Source: Mucilaginibacter galii (GTDB taxonomy: Bacteria; Bacteroidota; Bacteroidia; Sphingobacteriales; Sphingobacteriaceae). From it: a stretch of 64,000 nt of DNA. The stretch spans positions 1 through 64,000 of the forward strand of contig NZ_BMDO01000001.1 in NCBI RefSeq assembly GCF_014635825.1, read 5' to 3'. Each line of letters begins with the position of its first letter. The stretch's first letter is position 1. Position numbers and translations under genes: made by a program. This document shows positions 63,742-64,000 of the stretch, piece after piece. The notes below the pieces were generated by a model that searched no databases, had not been told where the DNA came from, and saw only the letters and a list, made by a program, of their open reading frames with translations.

Positions 63742-64000
63742 TTAAAAGTAACGTTCAACTTTCAAACCATAAGTCAGCAACAGGTTTTCACTATCCGTAC
63801 GCGATATTTTATTGTAAGATAATGAGCTATTCAAAGTAAGCCAATTATTGATTTTGAAGCCTAAGCCAAACGTACTTTTGATAATGTAATCTCCACTCCT
63901 GGTCAGCGAATTTTGCAGAAAGTTTCCACTATCTACGGTAATTAAATCTGCTATAAGAAAGTGCATTTGTAACCTGAAAGAGTTGCGGTAAGTGTGGTAA
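63742..64000 (-). CDS. outer-membrane beta-barrel-like protein, C-terminal part (runs off the window)
   Basis: The frame reads from the right window edge (YHTYRNSFRLQ) to a stop at 63742-63744. Alternating hydrophobic strands such as LGFKINNWLTLNSSLSYN and LLTYGLKVERYF ending in Phe match the last strands of an outer-membrane beta barrel, perhaps DUF481-like. The 5' part lies outside the window, so the family is uncertain. The internal ATG at 63966 is not a true start. Confidence 0.6.
   Translation of the reverse strand, partial: YHTYRNSFRLQMHFLIADLITVDSGNFLQNSLTRSGDYIIKSTFGLGFKINNWLTLNSSLSYNKISRTDSENLLLTYGLKVERYF

Overview
The window looks like the chromosome of a Bacteroidota species, most likely a Sphingobacteriaceae member close to Mucilaginibacter or Pedobacter. 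This rests on gene content (TonB-dependent receptor, GH92 mannosidase, paired DUF3857 proteins, a zinc-finger-less Fpg-like glycosylase, UbiA-like prenyltransferase), on TAnnTTTG-type -7 boxes, on weak Shine-Dalgarno sequences and on a moderate GC content. No database search was possible, so the genus is an inference.

Left end (1-4.8 kb): about 1.34 kb with almost no coding signal abuts a TonB-dependent receptor that has lost its N-terminal part. The region then holds an RRM RNA-binding protein, several gene remnants, an AraC/VOC pair and a mechanosensitive-channel (MscS-type) pseudogene. From 4.8 to 12.3 kb lies a redox and stress module. It contains a three-gene molybdenum hydroxylase of the PaoABC (YagTSR) type on the minus strand and an AraC regulator. 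Divergent from these is an operon of acetyltransferase, cupin lipoprotein and a carboxymuconolactone-decarboxylase-like fusion. At 12.8-14.4 kb a tyrosine recombinase sits beside tRNA-Ser(GCT).

The middle (14.5-44.5 kb) is mostly housekeeping and envelope genes: 7TM-HD phosphohydrolase, GH92, ruvB, a dolichol-phosphate-mannose-synthase-like glycosyltransferase, a POT peptide transporter, a polysaccharide deacetylase, queG, a DnaQ-like exonuclease, two DUF3857/transglutaminase-like proteins, thioredoxin-fold proteins, an NlpC/P60 hydrolase and mutS. Several secreted lipoproteins of unknown role are also present. A CinA-like gene is broken by several frameshifts and a PmoA/DUF6807 gene by a single in-frame stop.

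The right part (44.5-64 kb) carries a DUF5670 (lmo0937-type) small membrane protein and a tRNA-like RNA gene with its own promoter and terminator. After these come an Fpg/Nei glycosylase, an aldo/keto reductase, an SDR, galK, an RNA methyltransferase, a pirin, thioredoxin, a DNA/RNA nuclease, an M3 oligopeptidase, a Crp/Fnr regulator overlapping a UbiA-family prenyltransferase gene, and ysxC. Between the last two is a small cassette: a DUF559 (Vsr-like) endonuclease gene framed by 27-bp perfect inverted repeats.

Two themes run through the window. First, the spaces between genes are filled with very short repeated words: 7-bp and 8-bp tandem arrays, word-built hairpins and GC-rich palindromes. 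Second, gene decay is frequent, with at least four recognisable pseudogenes. The strongest candidates for something undescribed are the tRNA-like RNA at 45.1 kb and the DUF559 cassette at 62.0-62.45 kb.
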